Of a stretch of 64,000 nt of DNA, positions 13,889 to 24,254 are shown one piece after another. Source of the stretch: Trichoplax sp. H2 (lineage: Eukaryota > Placozoa > Uniplacotomia > Trichoplacea); assembly GCA_003344405.1 (NCBI GenBank), contig NOWV01000101.1, forward strand, positions 1 to 64,000, written 5' to 3'. A program made the translations under genes and the position numbers. Numbering within the stretch: the first letter of the stretch is position 1; each line of letters starts with the position of its first letter. Under the pieces are notes generated by a model. It searched no databases. It was not told the origin of the DNA and saw only the letters and a list, made by a program, of their open reading frames with translations.

Positions 13889-14253
13889 AACTATTTCTAA
13901 CACTTCCATTCGCTCGTATTATTATGCGGATGCTCCATTCTGTAATTCACTTATTTTTCTAAATTAAGTTATATTACATTGAAATCTATTCTATAGTACT
14001 AAATTCTGTTCGAAAGCAGTTATACAACGTCATCAATGTTGTTGAATATGTACAAGTGGTTCAGAAAAATAGATATAGAAGATCCATACGAAGTAAGGAA
14101 ATTTTCCATATTCAGCTTCATTGGGTCTAGAAAATTCTGCCCGTCTAAGATTCTACTACAAAGCCTCTTGACCAAGTCTCTCTTTCAGGCCCTTGCATGA
14201 TATCAGACCGATATTACGACGTAAAATGGTCAGACCAACCACACAAGTATCCA

Positions 14254-14507
14254 TGACTGATTGTTTGCATTCGAGATTTTAAAGAAATAAAATCAGTATT
14301 CAATACTGCGTTAAAAAGGAATAAAAACATCAAGCACCAGAGACTAATAGATCCATTCGAAATTTAAAAAAATAAAATTACTCAACACTGCAATAAAAAT
14401 TAATAAAAATCAAGTGCCAGTGACTGTTGGTTTGTATTAGAAATTTCAAAGAAATAAAAATGACTCAATACTGCAATAAAATGTAATAAAAAAATCAAGA
14501 GCCAAAT
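14254..14507. repeat. Three-copy tandem repeat, about 80-87 bp
   Basis: Units start near 14254, 14341 and 14420. Each contains a ...AAATAAAA...CAATACTGC(A/G)...AATAAAAA...ATCAAG(C/T/A)(A/G)CCA core. Units differ by substitutions and short indels. No coding potential seen. Confidence 0.8.
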
Positions 14508-15102
14508 TGCTCAAACTTATACTAATCTGTCTGCGTGGAATTTGAGCTAGATTGAAAATGTATTTTCTGAATAATTGAAAGATATAATTTAATGCAACAC
14601 TATGGTTGAATATCTTTCAGCCTTTAGTTATAGAGGGCTCACTACGCCTATGTAATGCCTATCTAACACCGGGTCTCTAAATAATATATAATGTACACGA
14701 ATAGTCTTTTTCTATGTCTGCACTGCAGTATTTTACAACTTTCTTCTGTAATCTTTCACTATAGAATTTTATACACAGACAAGTCATATTTTGCAACATT
14801 TTATTGAACGCTTATTACTTGAATTTACAGATATTATTATGTGGGAAACCAGATATAATGCAAGACGGACATATGTACTGTATGTTACTTCATGCAAAAG
14901 ATATTGAATCAAATTATACGCGTATTATCATGGTATTATTGATTTTGATATTTGTTATTACATCCGATCTACTATACTTAATTAATTGCAGCCTAATATG
15001 TACCAGAATAGCCATACAATTATTTATCACTAATTTCATAGTGAAATATTCTCTGCTTACAATCACTAGCTATACACTAAATTATATTAATTTTATTTTA
15101 AT

Positions 15103-15293
15103 GAAATTAACGTTCCAGACTTCAGCGGTGATTAATTAGTAAATAAAATAAATGCAGATGTTAAGTGTGTAGGAGGTCAGAAAAGATAGTCTTTAATTGA
15201 AATTGACGTTCCATACTTCATAAAGGGATTAATTTGTAAATATAATAAATGCAAATCTTGCGTGTAGGAAATCAGTAAAGATAGTGTTTAATG
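15103..15293. repeat. Two-copy tandem repeat, about 95 bp
   Basis: The copies at 15103-15198 and 15199-15293 share GAAATT(A/G)ACGTTCCA, ATTAATT(A/T)GTAAAT, AATAAATGCA and AAAGATAGT. A 111-codon open frame at 14804-15139 runs into the first copy and has no recognisable domain. The flanking block (about 14940-15580) resembles 22270-22600, so both may be copies of one dispersed element. Confidence 0.7.
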
Positions 15294-15741
15294 ATGTGAT
15301 GTTATTAAGAGATATTCTCACCTACATGATGTAAGCAATAACAATATAACTGTAATTTGTGTGCCAATGTATTGGTGGACTAGCCAGATACTGTATATAA
15401 AGGAGCTAACACTAAATAAAGTGGGTATTTTATTGTTGGCCTAATTCTGCGCTTTTCGAAATTGTCCTCAGCCGGATACATAACAGCAGGTATAATGTTA
15501 TAAGTTAAAAAGATACTGCATTAACAGAAAATTATGTATGATAAAAACCAAATATCATGTTTTCTATTCTCTTTAACTTTTAATGTGATCTTTTAGATGG
15601 TAGCTAGGCTAGATATGCTAACAAATTTAAAAATTGATTCCGTCCAATAAAATTGAGTCAAATATCAGCATAATCTATAAGGACTGTAATTGAAATTTCG
15701 CACAACTATAATATCGACATATGGACTTTTAAAATATCTTA

Positions 15742-18406
15742 GTAAAGGTATCTGATCATAGCTCATTAGTGGAACCTGGAAAATTGATGTAGCCACCAAA
15801 TATAGATATTTAGAATAGTTACCGGTTCATTTGGTCTAGTCGAAGGGAATCTATATCATAACGAACAAGACCTCATATACCTGTAACATTACGAATCACA
15901 TAATACAACACAATAGTAATCTTTTAGATCAAATAATGGAATAATAAGTTAACCGTGAAAATTATCATGTTTAACAACAATCTAATGTGGATGTAACCTG
16001 GAGAATCCCTAAATACGATTTTGCAATGTTTTACTTAATTAATGAATCAAATGAATCTGATATCTGATAGCTTATCCGATCCACTACATTTTTTTGTATA
16101 TATTGTGATGATGGCTAACAATCATTTCTAAGATAAGCTTTTTCCTAATTTTCGTCGACTTAGTAAGGAAAACGAAAAGAAATTACGGTATATCTTGAAA
16201 TTCATATTGATTCCCAGTATCATTAAGACATCGTATAAACTTTCATACACTAAATTAATAATCTAATATATGTTGCATACCACGCTGTGTCTTACAAGCA
16301 GTATAGCATTTGCTTGATTAATATACGTAGGTATGCTTCGAGCTAATACATAACTGTTTCCGTGAACTGAGTAAAGGACGCACGGTATAAAAATATGATT
16401 TTCATAAAACTACTGCCATTTTCATAGTGCCGTGTACCGTATATACTTAAATATACTGCTGGTACTATTATCTAAGCCTTGCATGTAAATTGTAATAGTT
16501 AAATGCAACAAACCTACGACTTACAATATTCTTTCCACCAATACTAATGACGAAGGACTTTGAAAAAATTTTATTGCGGGTTCTCTTTAACAAAATTTCT
16601 ACAACAGCAGAAGTAATTTCAAAAGTAGCTAGCTTTATATCTTCTAACCTTAATCACGCACAGCTACTGGAGTATATGCATAAAACTTAACATTTTAGTA
16701 AATAATATTGACAATCATATATTTTAAGATCTAAATGTGTATAACTTTATGCTATACTTTGAATATGCTAGAAGATGCATACAGCACGAGATTGAGCACG
16801 ACCCTAGCACGATCTGACCCTTAAGCTTATAAATTAGGTATCTAAAAAATTCATTGGCCCTTACCCAAAAATAGATTAGTTTTACAATTCTAAATCTACT
16901 AACAACCTATCTTGCATAGTAATATATTATTATTGCAGTACAAGTACCGTGAACTTTTTAGAGTATTGATTTAGTTTATTTATTTCCCTAGATTGTTTAT
17001 AGTCCCAAGATCATCAATAGAAATCATTGAATCGTATCACCAGTCTTAATACAAGAATTAAATTCTTGAATTACTGTCTTTGGTTTTATGCGAAATCAAA
17101 ATTGATTAATTCTTTATAATGATAATAAGACCTTACACTTATAACTGCTAACTTCAGATAGCTCTATATTTTTGAAACGATATTTGTAATCTCCATAACA
17201 ATAACATGATTTTACTTATACTTATAACCGCTAAATGTAGAGAGCTCTATATTGTTGAAAAGCCATTTGTAACCCTCACAACGATGACATGACCTTACTT
17301 TTACTTAAAACTATTAATTCTAAATAGCTCCACATTGTTAAAACGCTATTTGTAATCTTCACAACAATAACATGACCTTATAATTATAAAATGCTAGCTT
17401 TAAATAACTCTATATTATTGAAATGGTATTTGTAATCTTCACAACAATAACATGACCTTGCACATACAGTACTTATAACTGCTAACTTTAGACAGCTCTT
17501 TGTGCTGAAATGATATTTGTAATCTCCAGAACAACTACATGACCTTGCTTGCACCTAAAGCTGCTAACTTTAAAATAGATCTACATTGTTGAAACGAATT
17601 ATAACCTCCACCACAACAGCATGATCTTACTTATACTTATAACTGTTAACTTGAAATAGCTCTCTATATATATTGTTAAAACCCAATTTATAATCTTAAC
17701 AACGACAACATGACCTTACTTACGCTTATAACTGTTAACTTTAAATAGCTCTATATTGTTGAAACGCCATTTATAATCTTCAAACAATATTAATATTATT
17801 AAAAAGTGTATCAAACTGTTAGATAATTGGGCTTTGTATACATTTTTAATAGTTCTGCGCAGATGGTAATTAATTGATACACTAGAGTAGGCGTGACGGG
17901 TATTCTAAAGTTAAGATTATAAAGTAAGGTAATAAGATATGTTCATGGACGTAATCTATTAATGAATTTTTTGTTAACAATTCTTACATAATTTAGATGT
18001 TGATATTTATGAAGATAAGTTGTGGACCTTAAATTTTCTTTTTATGAAGGAAAATTGTGCTACACTGTTAAATAAAAAGATTTTATGGTTTTCGAATTTC
18101 ATAATTGAATTAGATTAGGTTTAAATGGAATAATTTTTATCTGAGATTTGTAAAGTTTCTAATTAGTAAATTACCAGGTAGCTATATGATTGAGCCCGAA
18201 TGTAGTGACAAAAGAAGGAAAAAATGAACTTGCATAAATTTAATTTCCAAAAAAATCTTTCAGAGTTTGGTACTTGTTTCTTCCACCTTAAACTTAAGTA
18301 CTAGCAATGCAAATAAAAAACAGACTGCTGACTACGAAGCTAGAGCGATAGATCATAATATCAGCTAGATTATAAATCTAATAAGAGCAAGTTAATATGG
18401 ATTTAT
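15742..18406 (-). pseudogene. Decayed copy of the kelch-repeat gene
   Basis: Two blocks align base by base with exons of the intact minus-strand gene at 27495-33952, including flanking intron. Block 15742-15850 matches exon 29403-29517: on the minus strand it reads GGYINFPGSTNEL and then a TGA stop where the intact gene has Trp; an upstream indel also breaks the frame and puts a stop after IPFD, and the donor is lost. Block 18234-18406 matches kelch exon 30423-30590; it has several indels and its donor GTAAG has become GCAAG. Weaker similarity near 16140-16180 may be the remnant of exon 29960-30042. Order and orientation are kept, but the blocks are spread by the tandem array at 17.1-17.8 kb. 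No EF-hand exons or last two kelch exons were found nearby. Confidence 0.85.
17120..17800. repeat. Tandem repeat, about 84-88 bp, seven to eight copies
   Basis: Units centre on ACAACAATAACATGACCTTACTT and TAACTGCTAACTTTAAATAGCT-like segments, with ATGACCTT/ATGATTTT anchors near 17207, 17290, 17372, 17453, 17541, 17620 and 17710. Divergence between units indicates an old array. It sits inside the kelch pseudogene. Confidence 0.85.
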
Positions 18407-18587
18407 CTGTAAGCAAAGTAATGAATTTACCATCTAGCATCGCAATAATATTCATATAAATTAAATACAGCTAAGTTAGCGGAATATGTACTGGAATGAT
18501 AAGTTTACAAAGAAATATGTTAAGTGCAAGAGGATATAAAGGTTATACTTTACTATATGCAGTACCGATTAAAGAAGCTACACACAA

Positions 18588-18815
18588 TGTGTATAGAAAG
18601 AACAAATATGCTTGCGAGAATGGTTTAAGAGACAGAAAGTATAAAGGTCATATTTTTTCTGTTTGATATGTTGATTAAGGCTACAGCTCTTTTTAGTTAC
18701 CAAAAATGCCTTAGCACAGCTAAAGTTGAACAGAAATTGTATTGTAATAACAAATTTGCTTGAGAAATTAATCTGCGAGACAGAAAATTTGAACGAAATA
18801 TTTTTCACATTTGGC
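18588..18815. repeat. Imperfect two-copy repeat
   Basis: A segment with AACAAAT(A/T)TGCTTG(C/A)GA and GAGACAGAAA near 18600-18640 recurs about 140 bp later near 18750-18790. A 97-codon minus-strand open frame here has no recognisable domain. Confidence 0.55.
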
Positions 18816-19457
18816 TGCCAAAGTAATACATTTAGGCAGCTATATGTGCGGTAACAGTGATATATGAGCATCTATTTGACCATATTTCCTTTCTTGTAAT
18901 TCATGAATAGGTATGCTAAGTTAGACCAGTTAAGTTATTGACTACAGACAGCCAGTGAATAAAATCAGTAAACCAAGATACTTCCTTTTGTATTAACATT
19001 AATACACAAAGTAATACCATACTTTGTCAACGCTGCACATTAGATATAGATGTTATCATAGATATAGATATTGCATGGAAGTTAATACGGAATATGATAG
19101 ACTATACTGGTTAAGAGCCATATATAATATAGGTATATATATAATGTTGGATGCACAAGTAGATAAAAAATGTAGACACGTAAAGAGCAGATTTCTATCT
19201 TCGCTTCTCGAAAAGACCGGAAGTGAAATAGTAATCAATCAATTATTGATAATAAGAACTACATTTGTTAAATTACAGTGTGACGGAAACATTGAACCAA
19301 AAGGTATTTTTATTTTTCACGCTAGCATCGTGATCGTCCTATGCAGGAAAACGATAACCAACAATTTCTCATTCTAAGTGATAGCAACTTCCATCCGTAA
19401 TTCGATCCAACTGGTAAATTGCCCTGCAATTTTAAGGTGCAATTATAATAGATTATC

Positions 19458-20543
19458 ATGAGTTCATATGATAATTTTACAAATTTGGATAATGGATCTC
19501 AAAGTACAAGAGATTCACTAGGCTTTGGGGAATACGTGATCTCTTCAGTTTATGCGCTTATAGCCTTCATCTCGGTCACATCCAATTTAATGTTTTGTTT
19601 GATCATTTACAATTATAAGAAAAAATCATCAACTGCAAAAGCTATAGAATATCTCTTCATGAATTTAGCTATTGCCGATATGATAGGAGGCATATTATTG
19701 GTAATTGTACCTGGTTTCGTTATTCCTAAACCCATCTATCCTATTCCTCATGTTGGGCTTGATGTATTTTGTAGTCTAATTTGGTCGAATAGCTTATTTT
19801 TTTTAGCAGGTTTTATTTCAGCGTGGACATTATTAACCATTAGTATCGATCGGTGGTGTGCTATTGCTAGGCCATTTTCTTACAAAGAGTTTTGTACTAA
19901 AAAGAAAATGCTCATTATGATCGTAATAATATGGATTGCGAATATTGGCTTAGAAATACCTAATATCTTAAGCTTCGCTGCTAATCCTAATGGCACTGGT
20001 TGTCAATCATCTAATTGGGTAGGTTCTGTTGATCGAAAGGCCATAGTTACAGTAGTCCAGCTCATTCGTATATTTATACCAAGTTTTATTATCGCGGTTG
20101 TTTATATGGATATTGGATGGCGAATACTTTTTGCTGGTTGTCATAAAAGGATCAGAACTGATAGTAACCTTAGTGCGAATATCAATCACACTTCTCAACG
20201 CGATGCTCTTATCCGCAAGCAAGTAACTATTATGAGTTTCATAGCTGCAATTGTTTTCTTAATTTGTTGGCTGCCAAATGAAACTTATTATACAGCAGCA
20301 TTATACCATCCAAGGTTGTTTAAAAATGTTACTTTTCGTCGCGTTACCAAATTGCTAACGGGACTTAATTCAGCTCTTAATCCTTTAATCTATGCAATTT
20401 CCAATAAATTTTATCGTCAGGCATTTATGGAATTACTTCACTGCAGAATATCTAAAATAGGAGCAGTGAAGAATCCGCTATATTTCCCCGTATTCGTCTC
20501 GCGCCATACTGCTCTCGTTAAACCATCAGAAATTGGAATATGA
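19458..20543 (+). CDS. Class A (rhodopsin-like) GPCR, DRW variant
   Basis: Intronless, 361 codons, seven hydrophobic segments. Seen: N-glycosylation sites near the N terminus (NFT, NGS); TM1 about 26-51 with SN at 42-43; LAIAD in TM2 (70-74); the conserved Cys pair for the extracellular disulfide (105 and 182); SIDRW at the end of TM3 (129-133), where Trp replaces the usual Tyr of DRY; a basic third intracellular loop (about 224-254); CWLPNE in TM6 (270-275); and NPLIYA in TM7 (308-313). Length and motifs fit a peptide/amine-type receptor, and lineage-specific expansions of such intronless receptors are typical of early animals. The ligand cannot be assigned. The ATG at 19458 leaves a 25-residue extracellular tail and is preceded by an in-frame stop. 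Confidence 0.92.
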   Translation: MSSYDNFTNLDNGSQSTRDSLGFGEYVISSVYALIAFISVTSNLMFCLIIYNYKKKSSTAKAIEYLFMNLAIADMIGGILLVIVPGFVIPKPIYPIPHVGLDVFCSLIWSNSLFFLAGFISAWTLLTISIDRWCAIARPFSYKEFCTKKKMLIMIVIIWIANIGLEIPNILSFAANPNGTGCQSSNWVGSVDRKAIVTVVQLIRIFIPSFIIAVVYMDIGWRILFAGCHKRIRTDSNLSANINHTSQRDALIRKQVTIMSFIAAIVFLICWLPNETYYTAALYHPRLFKNVTFRRVTKLLTGLNSALNPLIYAISNKFYRQAFMELLHCRISKIGAVKNPLYFPVFVSRHTALVKPSEIGI

Positions 20544-22976
20544 TTTCATGGCTTCACAAAATGCTACCTTTCATACAAGATTATATAGCCCACGAAAGTA
20601 AAAAAATGTTAACTATGTTCCATAGTTAAAGATTTCTATCAACTTTTACGAAGGTGCTAACACTGTACTACTCTCTAAAAATAGAATTCTGTTTCACTTT
20701 TTCTTAGACTGTGTGTGATCATGAGAGAAAAAAAAATTAAGTCAATTGACAAATTCCGTCAATTTTGGTCAGGGTATTATTCCAAATCATTAATAAGAAA
20801 ATTTTCATCATCATCGCATATTTTTGTAAGAGATTAAACCTTCAATTCAATGATGAGTTATGTGTTTTTTTCAATTCTTTGTTCCTAATATTAATGAATA
20901 ATTTCGTTATAACCACTTTTAGTGAGACATAGATCTACTTAATCATGATATAGCTTTGCCTATTGTCTCTCTTTCATAATTATGCACACATTATACAGTA
21001 CTGCCGATTAATTTAAATGCTCATGTATAATTCTCGTTGATGTTAGCTGACCCAATAAAATTCTAAATAAATAATTACTATATAATTGTACTATAAAGAT
21101 TGTGGACGAATTTAAGTTACGATTTATCCATTGCTTTGGTTGTAGATTGTCATAGGCAAGAATTATTTGATGAAAACTCATCGTTATCATATGATCATTA
21201 TACTTTAGTTAGTATTGAGGGTATTAAAATCATTTATTCAATGAACAATTATAACTATTGCAAAACCTTTAATTTTTATTATATTGATCTTTAGTCTACT
21301 GCAAGATATTGCTATCGGTACATATTCTAAAATATCAGAACTAATTTAATAACTTAGTTTTCTCTTTTTCTGAATGTCAGTTTGCCAGTATGTACTGTGT
21401 TTCCACTTTTTCTCTTTTTAGCACCTGCGGCAGTTTGCTAATTCTATATAAATACGCGCATATCTATATAATGGAAATGATAATGATAAATTATGCGCTC
21501 TAATTATGTTTATCTTATAACTGCTTATTAATTTAAGGTGGATTATTTACTCGATAATTGGTAATAAATGTTGCATTAGGTACCATTAATTAGCGATGAG
21601 GGAGCAGAAAATTAACGTCAACCCTAGCAAACGAGAGGGTGCAAGTAATATAGTAAATACTGTATGTAAATGCTGTTAGAAGACAACATAGCTAAATATT
21701 GCGCAGTACGGTCTATAATCTTGAATGCGTGTTTGATCAAGCCATGATACTTTAAATTCTGTATTTTATTAGTTCTGAAATAATACTATTAAACTATAAC
21801 AGTATTGAAACGTAATATAGAGCGCAATATACAGTAATTTAGGTATGAAATTTCAAGGTTACGTGGACGTTTTAGCACAGCCACTTTGGCCTGGCTGTTA
21901 TTGTAATTATCAGCAACATTTTAAAACTAGTTCTGTAATCGGTAGTTTGTAGCATTATTCAATGATTAGGCTGTGAATTGGAATTTCTTACAATATTATC
22001 ATAAATAAAAATTATAAAAGGTTTTATAACCAGCCACCGACACTGTCTACATGTTACCGTATCAAATACTGTCGATAAATATTTTAGTAGGTAGTAAACT
22101 TGATACGAAGCAAGACCAGCACATTCGGGCACACACATGTAAATGCATAGAGTGCATTTTAATTACGCTTTATGGTATTTTCGGTTAATGGATATCAGAC
22201 TATGATATTTATGGTAGGACATAATAATAGTCATTGCTACGTTTTTCTAACTATATTCAATCAATAACAGTCCAGCATGAGCTAGAATGGTCATACAGCT
22301 ATTCAGGGCTCATTTTTACAGTTAAATATTCTCTACTCAAAACTCCTAGTTTATACGGTGCTGTAGATTTAATTTATTTAATGAAATGTACTGTACTTCA
22401 TATGGTCGCTGATAGCTATCTTTTAAAACCATTTTCTTGATACAAATATAATAAGTGCCAATACAATATAACGAGTTAAAGCTATAATTAATTATATTTT
22501 GACGATGCATTAACAGGAAATTGTATGAGGTATAAATAGAATATCATATCATTTTAATACGAGAACTGCATTAAAGATGCATAAAAAATATTTGTCATCC
22601 AATATAAGCAATGACTTTTTTGTTCATCGCAGCTACTATGACTAATACTAGTATTGTACTTACAGTACCGGTAAATACTATCCCTAGAGTTTTATAGCAT
22701 GTATTAAATTGACATATTACACATATATTGCAAAATAAAGCTATAAAGATTCAAATCAGTAATTGGATTTTAATTAGTTTTAAACACATTTTTGGTATAG
22801 ATCAAATCATATGATAGTGTTAATTAAATATATTAGTTATTTAATAAATTTTTACCCATCAATGCTTTACTATATACTGCATGAGATGGACCAAAATCGA
22901 GTTTTAATACTTCAAGTAGCCTAATAGAAAGGCATGATTGGCCTAGATAAATATTCATATAAAGTCTTGATCACTC
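20544..22976. other. Intergenic, nothing coding recognised
   Basis: AT-rich sequence between the GPCR stop and the stop of GT31 copy B. The part at about 22270-22600 resembles 14940-15580 (shared AAATATTCTCT, TTTAATGAAAT and GCATTAACAG(A/G)AAATT segments), which suggests a dispersed repeat. Open frames of 60-70 codons look random. Confidence 0.45.
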
Positions 22977-24254
22977 TCAGTACTTGCAATGATCGTAAAT
23001 TTGACGAAGCATTCTCATTTGTCTAATTGGTGATCTAATTCCATGAACCGCAAATAATTTACAAAGCTTAGGAATGGAGATATATTGTAACGTAAATGGA
23101 TAATGTTGAACATCAAATCGATGATCATGAGTCGGAACTAATCCAATTTGTTGGCCAAGCATGCCAATAAATACGTCATCGATCGATTGAATTTTCCTCT
23201 TGTACTGTACTGCGTGTAACATACCTTTTAAAACATTAGCTGACATAATGTAGGCAAATCCTGAACAATATTTCGGATAAATTGATCGGCTATAGTCTTT
23301 ATAAGACACGTAATATTTACTTGTATTCTGGCGTACTACATCACGATTCTTTTCACCAACATTACCAGCCCATAAAGTTGGGGCTAATTGAAGATCAGGA
23401 CGCCTACTTAATTGACGATTTCGTTGAATTAAGTAATGAAAGAGATTGGCCTGATTGACGAAAACATCATCATCACCTTTATAGTAATATTGTGGACGGC
23501 AATACGTTGCAGCCCAGTACATGCCTAATATCGTTTTTTCCGTTAAATTTTTAAAATGATCAATAAATTGGCCAATTAAGATATCACCATAACGCTTAGC
23601 TTCATTTTCAACAGTAAGATTAATGTATGCATCAGTAGAGCGGCCAATAACAAAAATTGTTCTCCAAGCATAAGGATGATTCATTTGTTTGATTTGTGTG
23701 CTACCATCACCCCAAGATTTACGGATGCCATTACGTCGAAATATGTTATTTGGCTTACTGTTAATAACAAGAAGAACAAATGCATCTTTTCTACAAGGCC
23801 TGATATCGCTGCGATTCTTCCAATAAGTAGTTATTGGATAACGTTGGGTTTTTGATTTAGCTTGGGTTGGTAATTTGTTTGATAAATGGAATTTTTGCAC
23901 AGAAATCGTTTTATGATCTAGTAAACTTGTTGCGTTCCCTGCTATTCCCGTGGATGATGCTAAATTTGGCTTTTCTACCTTATCATTCCAGGTTTCTTGA
24001 ACATGCAAACTAAGGTTATTCATGCCAGATTGATGACGTTGATAGAAACCATCTTTAGTCATTATTACATATTGACCATTTCTGTGATGACGACGACAGA
24101 GCATCGTTATTGGACATTTTGCAGATTGAGTTTTACAGCGTTGACTTAATATACAAATAGGAATCAATCGATTATCAACGTAGATAAAACCTAGTAAGAA
24201 GATACCTATATAGACAATACATATTAAATAAAGATATTTCTGAACTGGTACCAT
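22977..24254 (-). CDS. Beta-1,3-glycosyltransferase, family GT31 (copy B)
   Basis: Intronless, 425 codons, paralogue of the enzyme at 11396-12574. Predicted type II Golgi enzyme: short tail, membrane anchor about residues 8-26, Cys-containing stem to about 150, then the PF01762-type domain. Motifs: RRNGIRKSWG (173-182), NLTEKTILGMYWAATYC (236-251 region), YKGDDDVFVN (258-267; DDD 261-263), YCSGFAYIMS and SIDDVFIG. All the usual catalytic-domain motifs are intact, so it is likely active. The stem is unrelated in sequence to the Asn-rich stem of copy A. The acceptor sugar is unknown. The start at 24254 is the only Met that precedes the anchor. Its position left of the kelch gene mirrors copy A left of the kelch pseudogene. 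Confidence 0.9.
   Translation of the reverse strand: MVPVQKYLYLICIVYIGIFLLGFIYVDNRLIPICILSQRCKTQSAKCPITMLCRRHHRNGQYVIMTKDGFYQRHQSGMNNLSLHVQETWNDKVEKPNLASSTGIAGNATSLLDHKTISVQKFHLSNKLPTQAKSKTQRYPITTYWKNRSDIRPCRKDAFVLLVINSKPNNIFRRNGIRKSWGDGSTQIKQMNHPYAWRTIFVIGRSTDAYINLTVENEAKRYGDILIGQFIDHFKNLTEKTILGMYWAATYCRPQYYYKGDDDVFVNQANLFHYLIQRNRQLSRRPDLQLAPTLWAGNVGEKNRDVVRQNTSKYYVSYKDYSRSIYPKYCSGFAYIMSANVLKGMLHAVQYKRKIQSIDDVFIGMLGQQIGLVPTHDHRFDVQHYPFTLQYISIPKLCKLFAVHGIRSPIRQMRMLRQIYDHCKY

Larger units (their letters stand above)
12876..14155. repeat. Tandem array with GC-rich and AT-rich inverted repeats
   Basis: At least three good copies and one diverged copy of a unit that runs from a GTAATTCGCTTATTTTTCTA segment (13006, 13578, diverged at 13942), through GCAATTATGCAAG (13079, 13318, 13652), to a terminal hairpin. 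The first two copies are 239 bp apart; the later spacing is larger because full units carry an extra 5' block. Each good copy contains a GC-rich inverted segment built from GTCCGTCCGA and TCGGACGGTCGGAC, unusual in this AT-rich window, and then a 15-bp stem hairpin. A lone GGACGGTCGGAC also occurs near 12880, outside the regular units. The assembly gap falls inside the array, so the copy number is uncertain. Confidence 0.85.

Noticed and set aside
14804-15139. 111-codon plus-strand open frame
   Set aside because: Hydrophobic AT-rich frame that runs into a two-copy tandem repeat; no recognisable domain, and no splice context.
17120-17800. CRISPR-like regular spacing
   Set aside because: The unit is a simple diverged tandem repeat without alternating unique spacers; the window is eukaryotic and no cas genes are present.
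19024-19377. 117-codon plus-strand open frame before the GPCR
   Set aside because: Low-complexity start, no domain, and a stop before the receptor ATG; more likely upstream non-coding sequence.
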